From Drosophila persimilis (taxonomy: Eukaryota; Arthropoda; Insecta; Diptera; Drosophilidae): DNA of 64,000 nt. The notes beneath the pieces were generated by a model. It searched no databases and had not been told where the DNA came from. It was given only the letters and a program-made list of their open reading frames with translations. The DNA lies in the NCBI RefSeq assembly GCF_003286085.1, contig NW_020825530.1, positions 62,001 to 126,000 on the forward strand. The letters run 5' to 3'. The translations under genes were made by a program, and so were the position numbers. Below, piece after piece: positions 34,059 to 46,333 of this stretch. Numbering within the stretch: the first letter of the stretch is position 1; each line of letters starts with the position of its first letter.

Positions 34059-34910
34059 TTATAATATGGCGAGAACAAGGAAGTATAGGGATAGGAAAGA
34101 CCCCGACCCCATCCGGCGAGCTGAGCCCAGAGCGCAGTATAGTGCACTAACCCCGATTCCCTTTCCTGCTGAGGCTGCATTGCCAAAAAGATTTAACCAG
34201 CCCGTAGCCATAACATTATAGTAGTCGATTCCAACATATGAGAATGGGCATACGTGCGGAGAGAGTCGGTCCTTAGGAAGTTGTACCATTAATGGCGTTT
34301 TTGGTGAAGCTCTCTGGATTTTACAAGTCATACAATTTCTAGCTGCACGGCGAACCTCCAGTCTCCAACCTGTCCAGTCAATAGCAACATCCTGTACATT
34401 GCGGATCACTATGAGTACAGCTTCTTTAATTTCAGCTACATCAAGGTAGACTTTTCGTTTGGTCTTACGATCACACATCCTGTAGACCCAAGCGACAGCA
34501 CGCATCAGCCTTGTAAATGAAGATAACCCTTCCAGCAACTCCCTGAATACGATATTGACAGATCCATCTGAAGACATCTCATTTATTGATAACGTAAACT
34601 TGCATCTTACTTCCAGTTCCGTGTCACCAACGTCTGAAGTTCCTAGATTCCATAGACTTGCGTCCTCTTGAAGGAATTGAGGGAGGTTTCTCGAGTTCTA
34701 GATCTGAGTTTGGTGCCAAAGTCTGCCGGGTTATCCTTAGTAGGCACCCAATGCCAATCTTCCAACCTTGTTGCCTCGAAGTATCTCGTCAATTATGTGT
34801 CCTACATATGGCTTATATTTTTTGTGATCTGATTTAATCAATGCTAAGACAGTCTTGGAGTCGGACCACATGTGGTCACATTTGGGTTTGACGTCGTGAC
34901 CCTCAAGACC
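34059..34910 (-). pseudogene. BEL/Pao RNase H to integrase N-terminus fragment
   Basis: Reading the minus strand from 34910: RNase H motif [18 protein letters not shown], then after a frameshift [18 protein letters not shown], then the linker AWVYRMCDRKTKRKVYLD, then the integrase zinc and core start (CMTCKIQRASPKTPLM, PFSYVGIDYYNV). These blocks in this order are characteristic of BEL/Pao. It is a different element from 31467-32400, because the integrase core start differs. It is the apparent source of the piece captured in the chimeric Helentrons. Confidence 0.85.
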
Positions 34911-35890
34911 TCATATCTTTTAGACTGCAGAATCTGAATCGGATCGTATCATAATTATAGCCAGCATCAAGAAAACGCCACACCCCCTTCCACCCCCGCA
35001 AAGGACGTAAATCTGGGGCATCCACAAATCTCAGAGACTATTAAGGCTAGAGTATTCAAATTAGGTATCCACACTCCTTTTAGATCTCAATATAAAACGT
35101 ATAGATTCGAGAATCTGCAGATTCGAGAAAACTAAAAACGCAGAATCATAAATAACGACCATATGTATCCGGTTGCTGAATCTGATTTAGTTCGGATCAT
35201 TTTTGTAGCCTAAATCAACAAATCAATTTTCAGTGGCAACGCAGCGCCCGACGTCACGTTCAGTCCAGTCACATCGTTCCCCCTCGTTATACCCGATACT
35301 CAAAATGAGTATTGGGGTATGTTAGATTTGTGGTAAAAGTGGATGTGTGTAACGTCCAGAAGGAGTCGTTTCCGACCCTATAAAGTATATATATTCTTGA
35401 TCAGCATCAATAGCCGAGTCGATTGAGCCCTGTCTGTCTGTCCGTCCGTCCGTCTGTCCGTCTGTCCGTCCCCTTCAGCGCCTAATGCTCAAAGACTATA
35501 AGAGCTAGAGCAACGATGTTTTAGATCCAGACTTCTGTGATATGTCACTGCTACAAAAATGTTTCAAAACTTTGCCCCGCCCACTTCCGCCCCCACGAAG
35601 GACGAAAATCTGTGGCATCCACATTTTTAAAGATACGATAAAACCAAAAACGCAGAATCGTAGAAAATTACCATATCTTTTAGACTGCAGAATCTGAATT
35701 GGATCGTATTATTATTATAGCCAGCATCAAGAAAACAATTTCATTTTTTCTCGCCCTGTCTCTCTCTAACACACACGTAGCATAGGCGGCTTTGCTTAGA
35801 GTAAAACATTAGCGCCTAGATCTCAGAGACTATAAAAGCTAGAGCAACCAAATTTGGTATCCACACTCCTAATATATCAGACCGAGACGA
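34911..35890 (+). mobile_element. Helentron copies flanking the duplication junction
   Basis: A 5'-truncated body (34911-35128) is followed by array-type sequence with its TATACCCGATACTC at about 35288-35301. The latter carries the markers CACGAAGG and TAGAAAATTACC of array unit 26822 rather than those of 28794, its positional partner. Confidence 0.75.
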
Positions 35891-35894
35891 GTTT

Positions 35895-36354
35895 GTTTGC
35901 AAATCTGGGGATATTCACAAATCTCAGAGAGTATTAAGGCTAGAGTAACCAAATTTAGTGTCCGTACTTCTGTTAGATCTCACTATAAAACGTATATCTC
36001 AAAATTTCGCCCCACCCCCTTTCGCCCCCGCAAAGGACGAAAATCTGTTGCATCCACAATATTGCACATTCGAGAAAACTAAAAACGTAGAATCATAAAC
36101 AATGACCATATCTATCAGGTTGCTGAATCTGGATTAGATCGGATCATTTTTATAGCCAAAAGGATCAAATCAATTTGCAGTGGCTACGCAGCGCCCGACG
36201 TCACGCACAGACAGATTTTCTGTCTCTCTCGCACGCACTCTTTGTCGTGTCGTTTAATATTAGCGGCGCTGCCGGAGGAGAGCCATACTGACTTAGTATC
36301 GGGTATAACCGTAGAGTTGCGGTGTCCGCAGCAACTCACAACGTTCCCCCTCGT
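35895..36354 (+). mobile_element. Helentron 3' half with intact terminus (copy 2)
   Basis: Duplicate of 29400-29856, with the hairpin, the CCCCCTCGT end and the GA-rich motif at 36218-36235. Confidence 0.75.
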
Positions 36355-36813
36355 TTTTTTTGGTTTCTCGTATCTTTGAAATTGTCGATGCCACAGATTG
36401 TCGTTCTTTGTGTGGGCGGAAGATGGCGGGGCGCCGGCAATTGGAGTACGAGAAAAGTGGTTGTGCAAGGGTTAGTGCAAAAAAAATAAGTAGATTTAGA
36501 TTAAAAAGAAGAAAAGCTAGATGGCTACATTAACAGTAGTGTCAGTTAACAGTCATGTAGATCAATTAATCAAGAATCTACATGCAAACAAAATTTCGCG
36601 GTTGTACATGAGGTATAAAAAAATTCATATTCAGATGGAAAAATGAAATATTTTCAATAAGGTTTGACTTTTGATTCAGGGAATTTAAAACTTTCTGAAA
36701 TTCAATGAAAAAAAAAAACCATATCCGACCGCCATATAATTTCTGCATATAAATTCTTGTTAAGTAAATAAAGAAAAATTACTAAGCATTCAACTTTTTT
36801 AGCATGCTCAAGA

Positions 36814-37669
36814 ATGGCCAATTTTCATGTACTGATGTCCAACTCCTTGACTGAGGATCGGGCCGGACCAAGTTTTGCTAAACAACAACAACAGCAGCAG
36901 CAAGAGGTCGAACAGGCGCTCCAGGCCCCAGCCCAAGTGGGACTCAACAACAATAATGGTTACTGCCTGCCAGATGCCAATTCTTCTGTCAACAGTTTTA
37001 GCGCCGTTCACAGTAAGGCCACTCCCATGAAGATCGGGTGTAAATTTGGCTGCCTGGGTGCGGGCAATGGACAATTAAATGCACCGAATGGCTTTTGCTT
37101 GGGCATCGACGAGGACATCATTGTTGCCGATTCGAAAAATCACCGAATCGCTGTATACGCCAAAATGGGGGCCCTGAAGTTCCAGTTTGGCGATGCCGGC
37201 AAGCGGAACGGCCAGCTTTTTTATCCCCGCAAAGTGGCTGTCTTCCAACACAATGGAAATTTCGTTGTCTGCGATCGCGGCAATGGACGCTCTCGCATGC
37301 AGATCTTCTCTAAGTGCGGCACATATATGTTCAAGATTTCCATCAGGCTGGAAGGCTATGAAGGCTCATGGCGTGGCCGTTTTCAAGGACAGTGGCGAAT
37401 TCCTCTATCGCATTGGAAACGAGGGGGTATCCTGCTACCCCACGGGTATTGATATATCCAGTGCTGGGGATTTGCTCATTGGGGATACCCATGGATATCG
37501 CTTCCATGTCACCTGCTACGGGAGCGACGGTGTTTTCAAGTCGGTCTTCGAGTTTCCTCAACTGAATGTTTCACGTTGCTGCGGCTTGAAAATCACATCC
37601 GAAGGTTATGTGGTCACTCTGGCCAAGAATAACCATCAAGTTCTTGTGATGGATCTGCTGTATGTCTAG
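36814..37669 (+). pseudogene. brat-like NHL gene, copy 2 (internal deletion)
   Basis: Duplicate of 30316-31171, with the same deletion of about 186 bp, the same 10-bp filler and the same premature end at 37452. The lesion therefore arose before the 6.5-kb duplication. Confidence 0.9.
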
Positions 37670-37964
37670 TGATTATAAGATAACACCCTGTTGTGTCCAG
37701 GAACGTGAGAGTTGCGGATAAACACACAATCGCTTATCTTCATCGGTACTTAGGCGTTGGTTGCGTTTTATTTCCTATTTGCAAAAGGAGGTTAATACAT
37801 TTTATTCTTATATGTATCTACGCACGCTTCGTCTTTTCTCCCCGCTCTGTTATCGACTGCTCAAACTAATGTTACCTTCTTGTCTTTTCATAGTGTGATA
37901 ATTTTTCTTCTCTTTTTTCGTTATGTTGGGTATGTAAAACTATGTATATATAAGCTAATTTTTC

Positions 37965-38898
37965 TCAACAACGTCTAGCTTTGCCAGCATAGAGGTTGGG
38001 CGGTGTAGAACTCCAGCCGTCGTGGCGTGCAGGCGTGACTGCTAGAATAACTCCCTTTTTCCATTGAGATCGATGAAGATTCTTATTACAGATAAGAGCA
38101 ATGTCCATTTCAGCGAGTGGTTGCACTGGGTGATGCCACTTTGTCCGTTTGCATAGGTCTGGTAGGTACTCAGTGAGCCACTTGTTCCAAAATGAGTGTG
38201 AGTTCTGCTGAGCGATGCGCCATTCCTTTCGAGTTGGCTGGTACTTCTCCTCTTGTGGATGTGGTGTCTGGCTGGAATTGGGAGAACCTAAAAGAAAGTG
38301 ATTAGGGGTTATCGGATCGTCTGTGGGGTTATCCAGAGCAATGTGTGTATGCGGTATGGAATTTACTTTGTTTTCAGCGTTACACATTAGGCTACACAGT
38401 ATGTCTTCTGTCAGTTTTTTGTCATGCAGTGCGTGTCCTATGGCTCTCTTCACACTTCGTACCAATAATTCCCAGCCCCACCTGCGGGCAATTAAACAGC
38501 CATTCGATCTGCTTGATTGACAAGTCGTTCGCTATTCTATGGTGATCGAGGTCTTGCAATTCTCTTTCCAATTCATGTTCAGCTCCCACCAAATTGGTAC
38601 CACTGTCAGATTGGATTCTTACTGGTCTTTACGGCGCCGCGCCATGAAGCTATGCAATACTCGAAGACACGTATCTGTTGTCAGGTCCCTGGGAATTTCC
38701 AAATGAATTGCTCTTATTGTAAGGCATGTAAATATGCATATCCAGCGTTTCTCGGTACTCCTTGCTCTTACAACCAGAAACGGTCCCATGTAGTGTAGTG
38801 GCCAGTGAAGCAAACCCAGATTAAATTCCCCAATAATTTCCCAGATATAAAGCAGATTCAAATCACGCGCCAACTTGATTAGTTCGAACACCAAGGCT
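37965..38898 (-). pseudogene. BEL/Pao integrase fragment (copy 2)
   Basis: Duplicate of 31467-32400 at +6498. Confidence 0.85.
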
Positions 38899-40556
38899 TT
38901 AAAAACAGCTACTTCGAATATGGAGCTTTAATTGCTCGAATGTTCTTTTTCGTCTCTCGAGACCGAATTCCATGGAAGGGCCCCGTTAAAGCTCGTCTAT
39001 GCCGCTTAAGCCGACAGCGACGGTGAACACGCGGATCAATTCCATTTTTCTCCCAAAACACTTCGGTTGTGACTGTGTCAATAGTGCCAAACTCTAGTGG
39101 AAGTCCACGTGTCCCTGTATTACATAATACATACCAAATTACATAATTGCAAGTCGGCGGAGAATCGACTAAAAAGCAAGATCAAGCTATATTGTGTGGT
39201 GAAAGTGCAAAGTGCTACGTAGAGAAAAAAAAAAAAAGAAGGTGATTATAAAGGAAAGCAGGTTTGGTACATTCACTGAATTCCGAATCTATTACAGAAT
39301 CTCTTGGTCACTGGAGGTCTGACGTGCTTTGGCGCTCTCACGCCTAAAACCCCCCCCACGCAACCTCCAGTGTCTTATTTTTGGCCGCTTCGAATTACCA
39401 GCGTCTCCGTTGTACGGACGATCTGCATCGACTTTTGAATGCCCTCTAATCGTATCTTGCGAGATACAACTCAACATCCTTGATGCGGAATCGACAACGC
39501 CTAGGAATTAAAGTGGAAATTTATGTCAGCTGAAATTGTGCAGAAAATGTGAATACCAGATCAGGAATCGGAATCTAGGGTGACCTGTGTCGTGGACAAC
39601 ATGTGATCATCGATTCGTGAGTACGAACATACCCGCGAAATAGCAGGGTATAGCAGCGGTGCAGCGTAATAAAAGGGAGAGCGTGATAACTCACACGCCA
39701 AGAGCGAGCTTTCGTTCGAAGAGAATTCGGACATATGCGTGCGTATGCACACACATATAAACGTGCATTAATTTGATCATCGACATTCTCTTTGCTTTGT
39801 CTTGTTCTTTTCTTTTGCTTGCATTCTTGTGTTTGCACTTCAATTAAATTTGACTTTAAATGTAAAATCATATAAACATATACATTTATATTAAGGAATA
39901 TCTTTCCTATAGAATTAATTTCTTTATCTTATGTCTTAAGTTCCTTTCCTAATTAACTCAATGTTAAGCCTTGATTAACTCTGGCAATGTCGGCCAAAAT
40001 ATCATTCTTTAATTCTTTACTATTTTTATATAATTAATATTGTTCCACAGCTACCGAAGCAGTTCATTGGGCCCAACGAGCTCGTCAAGGAAAGTGTTTG
40101 AATTTGGTAATGATCATTAGTTTTGTATTGAATGGAAATGTTGACCTTCGTGAGTAAAAAGGCTCAGTTTTGCTATGAATTGTATTTTATATTCTTAAGT
40201 TAATGAACCTTTTTGTTAGATATGAATCTTTTGAATCTTGATTAATATAACTATTTTGAATTAACATGAATATGGAATAAATAACCACCATTCTGTCTAA
40301 GTACATAATGCCAATGATACATCGAGTGTAATAATGCCGCGGTAGTTACGTTAGGGGCCATGCCAACATCGTTCCACGCATTGCCGAAGGTAGGGAGGGT
40401 ATAGAGGAACTAGTGATCTCCTACACCTAGGATCACTAAATTAAATACGCGACTACCGGATTCCTTCTTGCCATCTATGCCGACCGGGGATTGATTACAT
40501 TTGTTTTTTTCTTGTGTTTTGATCAAAGTAGATTCTGTGTAAGTGCACTTAAATTT
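38899..40556. other. Non-coding stretch, nothing recognised (copy 2)
   Basis: Duplicate of 32401-34058; no gene or RNA recognised. Confidence 0.4.
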
Positions 40557-41408
40557 TTATAATATGGCGAGAACAAGGAAGTATAGGGATAGGAAAGACC
40601 CCGACCCCATCCGGCGAGCTGAGCCCAGAGCGCAGTATAGTGCACTAACCCCGATTCCCTTTCCTGCTGAGGCTGCATTGCCAAAAAGATTTAACCAGCC
40701 CGTAGCCATAACATTATAGTAGTCGATTCCAACATATGAGAATGGGCATACGTGCGGAGAGAGTCGGTCCTTAGGAAGTTGTACCATTAATGGCGTTTTT
40801 GGTGAAGCTCTCTGGATTTTACAAGTCATACAATTTCTAGCTGCACGGCGAACCTCCAGTCTCCAACCTGTCCAGTCAATAGCAACATCCTGTACATTGC
40901 GGATCACTATGAGTACAGCTTCTTTAATTTCAGCTACATCAAGGTAGACTTTTCGTTTGGTCTTACGATCACACATCCTGTAGACCCAAGCGACAGCACG
41001 CATCAGCCTTGTAAATGAAGATAACCCTTCCAGCAACTCCCTGAATACGATATTGACAGATCCATCTGAAGACATCTCATTTATTGATAACGTAAACTTG
41101 CATCTTACTTCCAGTTCCGTGTCACCAACGTCTGAAGTTCCTAGATTCCATAGACTTGCGTCCTCTTGAAGGAATTGAGGGAGGTTTCTCGAGTTCTAGA
41201 TCTGAGTTTGGTGCCAAAGTCTGCCGGGTTATCCTTAGTAGGCACCCAATGCCAATCTTCCAACCTTGTTGCCTCGAAGTATCTCGTCAATTATGTGTCC
41301 TACATATGGCTTATATTTTTTGTGATCTGATTTAATCAATGCTAAGACAGTCTTGGAGTCGGACCACATGTGGTCACATTTGGGTTTGACGTCGTGACCC
41401 TCAAGACC
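40557..41408 (-). pseudogene. BEL/Pao RNase H/integrase fragment (copy 2)
   Basis: Duplicate of 34059-34910 at +6498. Confidence 0.85.
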
Positions 41409-41690
41409 TCATATCTTTTAGACTGCAGAATCTGAATCGGATCGTATCATAATTATAGCCAGCATCAAGAAAACGCCACACCCCCTTCCACCCCCGCAAA
41501 GGACGTAAATCTGGGGCATCCACAAATCTCAGAGACTATTAAGGCTAGAGTATTCAAATTAGGTATCCACACTCCTTTTAGATCTCAATATAAAACGTAT
41601 AGATTCGAGAATCTGCAGATTCGAGAAAACTAAAAACGCACAATCATAGATAACTGATTTAGTTCCAGTCACAACATGCCCACTCGTTTT

Positions 41691-42899
41691 TATAGCCGAC
41701 AATCAAAATGAGTATTGGGGTATATTAGATTTGTGGTAAAAGTGGATGTGTGTAACGTCCAGAAGGAATCGTTTCCGACCCTATAAAGTATATATATTCT
41801 CGATCAGCATCAATAGCCGAGTCGATTGAGCCCTGTCTGTCTGTCCGTCCGTCCGTCTGTACGTCTGTCCGTCCCCTTCAGCGCCTAGTGCTCAAAGACT
41901 ATAAGAGCTAGAGCAACGATGTTTTGGATCCAGACTTCTGTGATATGTCACTGCTACAAAAATATTTCAAAACTTTGCGCCGCCCACTTCCGCTCCCACA
42001 AAGGACGAAAATCTGTGGCATCCACAATTTCGACGATACGAGAAAACCAGCTTCTTTAATTTCAGCTACATCAAGGTAGACTTTTCGTTTGGTCTTACGA
42101 TCACACATCCTGTAGACCCAAGCGACAGCACGCATCAGCCTTGTAAATGAAGATAACCTTTCCAGCAGCTCCCTGAATATGATATTGACAGATCCATCTG
42201 AAGACATCTCATTTATTGATAACGTAAACTTGCATCTTACTTCCAGTTCCGTGTCACCAACGTCTGAAGTTCCTAGATTCCATAGACTTGCGTCTATGTT
42301 TCTCGAGTTCCAGATCTGAGTTTGGTGCCAAAGTCTGCCGGGTTATCCTTAGTAGGCACCCAATGCCAATCTTCCAACCTTGTTGCCTCGAAGTATCTCG
42401 TCAATTATGTGTCCTACATATGGCTTATATTTTTTGTGATCTGATTTAATCCATGCTAAGACAGTCTTGGAGTCGGACCACATGTGGTCACATTTGGGTT
42501 TGACGTCGTGACCCTCAAGACCTCATATCTTTTAGACTGCAGAATCTGAATCGGATCGTATCATTATTATAGCCAGCATCAAGAAAACGCCACACCCCCT
42601 TCCATCCCCGCAAAGGACGTAAATCTGGGGCATCCACAAATCTCAGAGACTATTAAGGCTAGAGTATTCAAATTAGGTATCCACACTTCTTTTAGATCTC
42701 ACTATAAAACGTATATCTCAAAATTTCGCCCCACCCATTTCGCATCCACAATATTGCAGATTCGAGAAAACTAAAAACGCACAATCATAGAGAACTGATT
42801 TAGTTCGGATCATTTTTGTAGCGTAAATCAACAAATCAATTTGCAGTGGCTACGCAGCGCCCGACGTCACGTTCAGTCCAGTCACAACATGCCCACTCG
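41691..42899 (+). mobile_element. Chimeric Helentron C1 carrying BEL/Pao sequence
   Basis: Helentron 5' part (start mutated to TATAGCCGACAATC) runs to GACGATACGAGAAAAC (about 42050). There it joins about 480 bp of BEL/Pao RNase H/linker sequence in minus orientation, and it returns to Helentron at CATATCTTTTAGACTGCAGA (about 42525). The capture is seen directly by comparison with 34059-34910 on one side and with uncaptured Helentrons on the other. It ends in CCCACTCG without the usual hairpin terminus. Confidence 0.85.
42055..42525 (-). pseudogene. Captured BEL/Pao RNase H/linker piece in C1
   Basis: Encodes SSDGSVNIIFRELLERL and AWVYRMCDRKTKRKVYLD, preceded by decayed RNase H sequence. The same piece lies in C2-C4, C6 and C7. 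Confidence 0.8.
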
Positions 42900-42901
42900 T
42901 T

Positions 42902-43120
42902 TTTTTTGGTTTCTCGTATCTTTGAAATTGTGGATGCCACAGATTGTCGTTCTTTGTGTGGGCGGAAGGGGGCGGGGCGAAGTTTTGAAATATACTTGTA
43001 ACAGTGACATATTATAGAAGTCTGAATACAAAATGTCGTTGCTCTGGCTCTTATAGTCTCTGAGCACTACGCGCTCAGAGGGATGAACTGACGGACAGAC
43101 AAACAGAGTATCGGGTATAA
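42902..43120 (-). mobile_element. Inverted Helentron head
   Basis: The minus strand reads TATACCCGATACTCTGTTTG...GTCAGTTCATCC...GAGAAACC, a diverged 5' Helentron part opposite in orientation to C1. The same arrangement precedes each downstream NHL copy (49866-50085, 53308-53525, 57024-57241). Confidence 0.7.
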
Positions 43121-43862
43121 AAATGCAGAATTCTCCCTTTCCACAATTCACAAAATTTTCCTGCATTTGGTCTTAAAAAAAGGCAAAAAATGCGCAATCG
43201 GCAGCACTGGATGGAAGAGAGCAATACTGACTATGTTTCGGGGATAAATATAGATTTTCGGTCGCAGCAGCAACTCAGAACGTTCCCCCTAGTTTTTTTC
43301 TTGATCTAGAGTGCCTGGGGATTAAATGTCAAAGTTAACAATCTTTTGTGATCGGACTTTCGTCATTATTATCGTCAGACTTTTGTGTAAATGAGCATAC
43401 AGTACGGGTCTAAGAAAAAAAGTATTCGTCCAATATTTTACTCAAATCTGCGTAAGTGAGCGAAGCGAGTTAGCCGGCAATTGAAGCACGAGAAAAGTGG
43501 TTGTGCAAGGGTTAGTGCAAAAAAAATAAGTAGATTTAGATTAAAAAGAAGAAAAGCTTGATGGCTACATTAACAGTGAACACGATTGGACCTAAGGATC
43601 GATCATGTAGATCAATTAATCAAGAATCTACATGCAAACAAAATTTCGCGGTTGTACATGAGGTATAAGAAAATTCATATTCAGATGGAAAAATGAAATA
43701 TTTTCAATAAGGTTTGACTTTTGATTCAGGGAATTTAAAACTTTCTGAAATTCAATGAAAAAAAAAACCATATCCGACCGCCATATAATTTCTGCATATA
43801 AATTCTTGTTAAGTAAATAAAAAAAAAATACCAAGCATTCAACTTTTTTAGCATGCTCAAGA
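43121..43862 (+). other. 5' flank of NHL copy 3
   Basis: Shared with the flanks of copies 4-6: a CGCAGCAGCAACTCAGAACG block, GAAAAGTGGTTGTGCAAGGG, an A/T-rich stretch and CAACTTTTTTAG before the ATG. No gene seen; the minus-strand frames are A/T-rich noise. It presumably holds the promoter. Confidence 0.45.
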
Positions 43863-44854
43863 ATGGCCAATTTTCATGTACTGATGTCCAACTCCTTGAC
43901 TGAGGATAGGGCCGGACCAAGTTTTGCTAAACAACAACAGCAGCAGCAAGAGGTCGAACAGGCGCTCCAGGCACCAGCCCAAGTGGGACTCAACAACAAT
44001 AATGGTTACTGCCTGCCAGATGCCAATTCTTCTGTCAACAGTTTAAGCGCCGTTCACAGTAAGGCCACTCCCATGAAGATCGGGTGGAAATTTGGCTGCC
44101 TGGGTGCGGGCAATGGACAATTAAATGCACCGAATGTCTTTTGCTTGGGCATCGACGAGGACATCATTGTTGCCGATTCGAAAAATCACCGAATCGCTGT
44201 ATACGCCAAAATGGGAGCCCTGAAGTTCCAGTTTGGCGATGCCGGCAAGCGGAACGGCCAGCTTTTTTATCCCCGCAAAGTGGCTGTCTTCCAACACAAT
44301 GGAAATTTCGTTGTCTGCGATCGCGGCAATGGACGCTCTCGCATGCAGATCTTCTCTAGGTGCGGCACATATATGTTCAAGATTTCCATCAGGTTTATGG
44401 ATATTGTGACCGGGTTGGCTGTCAGCACCAAGGGTCATATTGTGGCCGTCGATAGTGTCTCGCCGACTGTCTTTGTTATATCCGAGGAGGGTATGCTGTT
44501 GCACTGGTTCGACTGCAGTGTCTTTGTGCGTGAACCCTCGGACATAGCCATACGCGACAATGTTTTCTACCTTTGCGATATGAAGGCTCATGGCGTGGCC
44601 GTTTTCAAGGACAGTGGCGAATTCCTCTATAGCATTGGCAACGAGAGGGTATCCTGCTACCTCACGGGCATTGATATATCCAGTGCTGGGGATTTGCTCA
44701 TTGGGGATACCCATGGATATCGCTTCCATGTGACCTGCTACGTTTCCTGAATGTTTCACGTTGCTGCGGCTTGAAGATCACATCCGAAGGTCATGTGGTC
44801 ACTCTGGCCAAGAACAACCATCAAGTTCTTGTGATGGATCTGCTGTATGTCTAG
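43863..44854 (+). pseudogene. brat-like NHL gene, copy 3 (3' deletion)
   Basis: Reads like the intact copies for 292 codons, including the central blades lost in copies 1 and 2. Then about 36 bp around CTACG|TTTCC are missing (the part encoding [15 protein letters not shown]), and the frame stops at 44750. The last blade remains out of frame up to 44854. Private changes include NVFCLG for NGFCLG and FSRCG for FSKCG. A C-terminally truncated propeller would lack closure, so function is doubtful. Confidence 0.85.
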
Positions 44855-45120
44855 TGATTATAAGATAACACCCTGTTGTGTCCGGGATCGTGAGAATTGC
44901 GGATAAACACACAATCGCTTATCTTCATCGGTACTTAGGCGTTGGTTGCGTTTTATTTCCTATTTGCAAAAGGAGTTTAATACATTTTATTCTTATATGT
45001 ATCTACGCACGCTTCGTCTTTTCTCCCCGATCTTTTATCGACTGCTCAAACTAATGTTACCTTATTTTGTATTTTCATATTGTGACCATTTTTCTTCTTG
45101 TCTTTTCATAGTGTGATAAT
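44855..45120 (+). other. 3' flank of NHL copy 3
   Basis: No gene. Ends CATAGTGTGATAAT at the point where chimeric Helentron C2 begins. Confidence 0.6.
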
Positions 45121-46333
45121 TATACCCGATACTCAAAATGAGTATTGGGGTATATTAGATTTGTGGTAAAAGTGGATGTGTGTAACGTCCAGAAGGAATC
45201 GTTTCCGACCCTATAAAGTATATATATTCTTGATCAGCATCAATAGCCGAGTCGATTGAGCCCTGTCTGTCTGTCCGTCCGTCCGTCTGTACGTCTGTCC
45301 GTCCCCTTCAGCGCCTAGTGCTCAAAGACTATAAGAGCTAGAGCAACGATGTTTTGGATCCAGACTTCTGTGATATGTCACTGCTACAAAAATATTTCAA
45401 AACTTTGCGCCGCCCACTTCCGCCCCCACAAAGGGCGAAAATCTGTGGCATCCACAATTTCGACGATACGAGAAAACCAGCTTCTTTAATTTCAGCTACA
45501 TCAAGGTAGACTTTTCGTTTGGTCTTACGATCACACATCCTGTAGACCCAAGCGACAGCACGCATCAGCCTTGTAAATGAAGATAACCTTTCCAGCAACT
45601 CCCTGAATATGATATTGACAGATCCATCTGAAGACATCTCATTTATTGATAACGTAAACTTGCATCTTACTTCCAGTTCCGTGTCACCAACGTCTGAAGT
45701 TCCTAGATTCCATAGACTTGCGTCTATGTTTCTCGAGTTCCAGATCTGAGTTTGGTGCCAAAGTCTGCCGGGTTATCCTTAGTAGGCACCCAATGCCAAT
45801 CTTCCAACCTTGTTGCCTCGAAGTATCTCGTCAATTATGTGTCCTACATATGGCTTATATTTTTTGTGATCTGATTTAATCCATGCTAAGACAGTCTTGG
45901 AGTCGGACCACATGTGGTCACATTTGGGTTTGACGTCGTGACCCTCAAGACCTCATATCTTTTAGACTGCAGAATCTGAATCGGATCGTATCATTATTAT
46001 ACCCAGCATCAAGAAAACGCCACACCCCCTTCCATCCCCGCAAAGGACGTAAATCTGGGGCATCCACAAATCTCAGAGACTATTAAGGCTAGAGTATTCA
46101 AATTAGGTATCCACACTTCTTTTAGATCTCACTATAAAACGTATATCTCAAAATTTCGCCCCACCCATTTCGCATCCACAATATTGCAGATTCGAGAAAA
46201 CTAAAAACGCACAATCATAGAGAACTGATTTAGTTCGGATCATTTTTGTAGCGTAAATCAACAAATCAATTTGCAGTGGCTACGCAGCGCCCGACGTCAC
46301 GTTCAGTCCAGTCACAACATGCCCACTCGTTTT
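45121..46333 (+). mobile_element. Chimeric Helentron C2 (1213-bp tandem unit 1)
   Basis: Complete TATACCCGATACTC start directly after GATAAT, BEL/Pao capture at about 45481-45950, end at CCCACTCGTTT. First of three head-to-tail units of exactly 1213 bp. Confidence 0.88.

Larger units (their letters stand above)
28631..35128. repeat. 6498-bp segmental duplication, copy 1
   Basis: Everything from about 28631 recurs 6498 bp downstream: Helentron, NHL pseudogene, BEL/Pao fragments. NHL and BEL/Pao parts appear identical by eye in both copies, so the duplication is very recent or homogenised (or an assembly artefact). Confidence 0.85.
35129..41626. repeat. 6498-bp segmental duplication, copy 2
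   Basis: Positional copy of 28631-35128 at a constant offset of 6498. Differences were seen only in the Helentron part at the left edge. Confidence 0.85.
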
